Shown: positions 12,920 to 14,117 of the stretch, one piece after another | Position numbering within the stretch: position 1 is the first letter of the stretch | Layout of the letters: every line of letters begins with the position of its first letter | DNA from: Methanosarcinaceae archaeon | GTDB lineage: Archaea > Halobacteriota > Methanosarcinia > Methanosarcinales > Methanosarcinaceae | DNA length: 14,117 nt | Reading direction: 5' to 3' | Assembly (NCBI GenBank): GCA_020793555.1 | Contig: DQIO01000323.1 | Coordinates: forward strand, 8,809 to 22,925 | Notes under the pieces: generated by a model | What the model was told of the DNA's origin: nothing | Databases searched by the model: none | What the model saw: the letters and a program-made list of their open reading frames with translations, nothing else | Position numbers and translations under genes: made by a program

Positions 12920-14101
12920 ATGAAGTTTAACATCATTGCTGCAAATGACATTAAAATATTCTTAAGAGACCGTAATGCCGTTATCCTGATGTTCTTCTTA
13001 CCAATGGTTATTATCTCTGTGGCAGGGCTGGCACTTGGCGGGGATTTCGAACAGAATATCCAGATCAGTGTGCTTGTGGTAGACCTGGACAACGGTGATA
13101 TCTCTAAAGAATTTGTAGAATTCCTTGAGGATATCGACATACTTGATGTTGATATGGAATCCAACGAATTTGCAGCCAGGGACAGGGTCAAGGATCAGGA
13201 ATATGGCAGGTTGATCATCATACCGAGAGGTTTCACAGAATCTACAATGATGGGAGAGAACAGTGAAATATCCATTGTTGTTGACCCGACCGAGGATTCC
13301 CAGAATACTGTGCTTGAGAAGATCGTAGAAGGTTACGCGAACGGACTGTCCACCAATGTAGTGGTTGTCAAGACAGTGGCTGCTCTCGGGATACCTGTGT
13401 ATAGTGAGGAACAGATATTCGAGGTCGTGGATGTGGCAAACCAGTTTGCACAACCGTTGCCTGTGCAGGTTAAGACCGAAAGCACCTCCTCCAACTTAGG
13501 TGAGTTCACGTCTTTTACGCATTATGTACCCGGGTTTGCGGTCATGTTCGTGCTGTTCACAAGTATCGGTGCCGGATCGGTAAGCTTGCTAAAGGAACAG
13601 GAAGCTGGAACTTTCAGGCGTCTTGTGGTCGCTCCGATCAGCAAAGCCGAGATAATAGGAGGGAAGATCACCAGTACATTTTTCAAAGGTTTTGTGCAAC
13701 TTGCGGTACTTATGATCTTCGGACATTTTGTTTTTGATCTCTACCTCGGCAGTGACATGTTAGCCCTGGCAGTCCTGATAGCTGCAATAGCGCTCTCCAG
13801 TACAGGACTTGGTTTACTTGTAGCAGTCATGGTCACAACCAAAGACCAGGCCGATTCGGTTTCCAATGTACTGACATTGACAATGTCTGCCATCGGCGGT
13901 TCATGGTGGCCCCTTTTCATCGAACCTCAGTTTATGCAGGACATTGCCCGCCTGACCATAACAGCATGGGCCATGGATGGATTCTATAACCTTCTGTATT
14001 TCGACCTCGGACTCGCGGGTATCTTGAAAGAGGTCGGTGTGCTGGTGTTTATGACCATTGTCTTTTTTGGGTTAGCCATATCCAGGTTCAGTTTCGATTA
14101 G
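12920..14101 (+). CDS. ABC-2-type transporter permease
   Basis: The start is ATG 12920 (393 residues), preceded by GAGGGA (12908-12913); a GTG at 12863 overlapping the ATPase stop would add 19 polar residues and lacks a good site. The N-terminus MKFNIIAANDIKIFLRDRNAV is typical of ABC-2 permeases. Topology is one helix near residues 21-40 (VILMFFLPMVIISVAGLAL), a long outside domain of about 160 residues, then five helices: YVPGFAVMFVLFTSIGAG, the KGFVQLAVLMIFGHFVF region, LALAVLIAAIALSSTGLGLL, the VSNVLTLTMSAIGGSWWP segment, and VGVLVFMTIVFFGLAI. The large outside loop places it with YhgE/NatB-like exporters. It would pair with the ATPase just upstream, and its outside loop could meet the two secreted paralogues. 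It ends at TAG, 16 bases before the window edge; no partner gene follows within view. Confidence 0.9.
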   Translation: MKFNIIAANDIKIFLRDRNAVILMFFLPMVIISVAGLALGGDFEQNIQISVLVVDLDNGDISKEFVEFLEDIDILDVDMESNEFAARDRVKDQEYGRLIIIPRGFTESTMMGENSEISIVVDPTEDSQNTVLEKIVEGYANGLSTNVVVVKTVAALGIPVYSEEQIFEVVDVANQFAQPLPVQVKTESTSSNLGEFTSFTHYVPGFAVMFVLFTSIGAGSVSLLKEQEAGTFRRLVVAPISKAEIIGGKITSTFFKGFVQLAVLMIFGHFVFDLYLGSDMLALAVLIAAIALSSTGLGLLVAVMVTTKDQADSVSNVLTLTMSAIGGSWWPLFIEPQFMQDIARLTITAWAMDGFYNLLYFDLGLAGILKEVGVLVFMTIVFFGLAISRFSFD

Positions 14102-14117
14102 GTGGGGGGTTCGGTTC

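Overview
The window reads as archaeal chromosome from a methanogen or an anaerobic methane oxidiser, most likely Methanosarcinales-like. It encodes seven proteins known only from organisms that use methyl-coenzyme M reductase (MCR): component A2 and methanogenesis marker proteins (Mmp) 3, 6, 5, 15, 17 and 7. The promoters look archaeal (AT-rich TATA-like boxes), and most genes have a GGAGG or GGTG ribosome binding site. All recognised genes lie on the + strand. I see no rRNA, tRNA, CRISPR array or insertion sequence.

Layout. (1) 46-846: a soluble HAD protein whose motifs match the phosphorylation domain of P-type ATPases. (2) 847-1102: an AT-rich control region with four inverted repeats, including two perfect palindromes placed end to end between a TATA-like box and the component A2 gene. 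(3) 1103-8014: the tight MCR-activation gene cluster A2-mmp3-mmp6-mmp5-mmp15-mmp17-mmp7. Most neighbours overlap or are separated by a few bases; the exception is a 76-base gap before mmp3, whose start appears to be ACG. mmp5 and mmp7 use TTG and GTG. (4) 8060-9622: three close-packed genes for an AhpD-like thiol protein with extra C-terminal cysteines, a membrane-anchored matrixin-type metalloprotease, and a short O6-alkylguanine-DNA alkyltransferase. (5) 9698-14101: two tandem paralogous secreted, C-terminally anchored proteins, then an ABC-2 ATPase and its permease. This forms an apparent four-gene cell-envelope or export operon.

How the genes work together. Component A2 is the ATPase long known to be needed for ATP-dependent reductive activation of the Ni(I) cofactor F430 in MCR. 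Mmp3, Mmp7 and Mmp17 are reported members of the activation complex. Mmp15 belongs to the ASKHA/activase family and keeps both cysteines that bridge a [4Fe-4S] cluster in 2-hydroxyacyl-CoA dehydratase activases, so it may be a second ATP-driven electron donor (inference). The mcrBDCGA genes are not in the window. The four-gene module at the right end is the least characterised part: two related envelope proteins made next to their own ABC-2 transporter suggest an export or envelope-maintenance system of unknown substrate.
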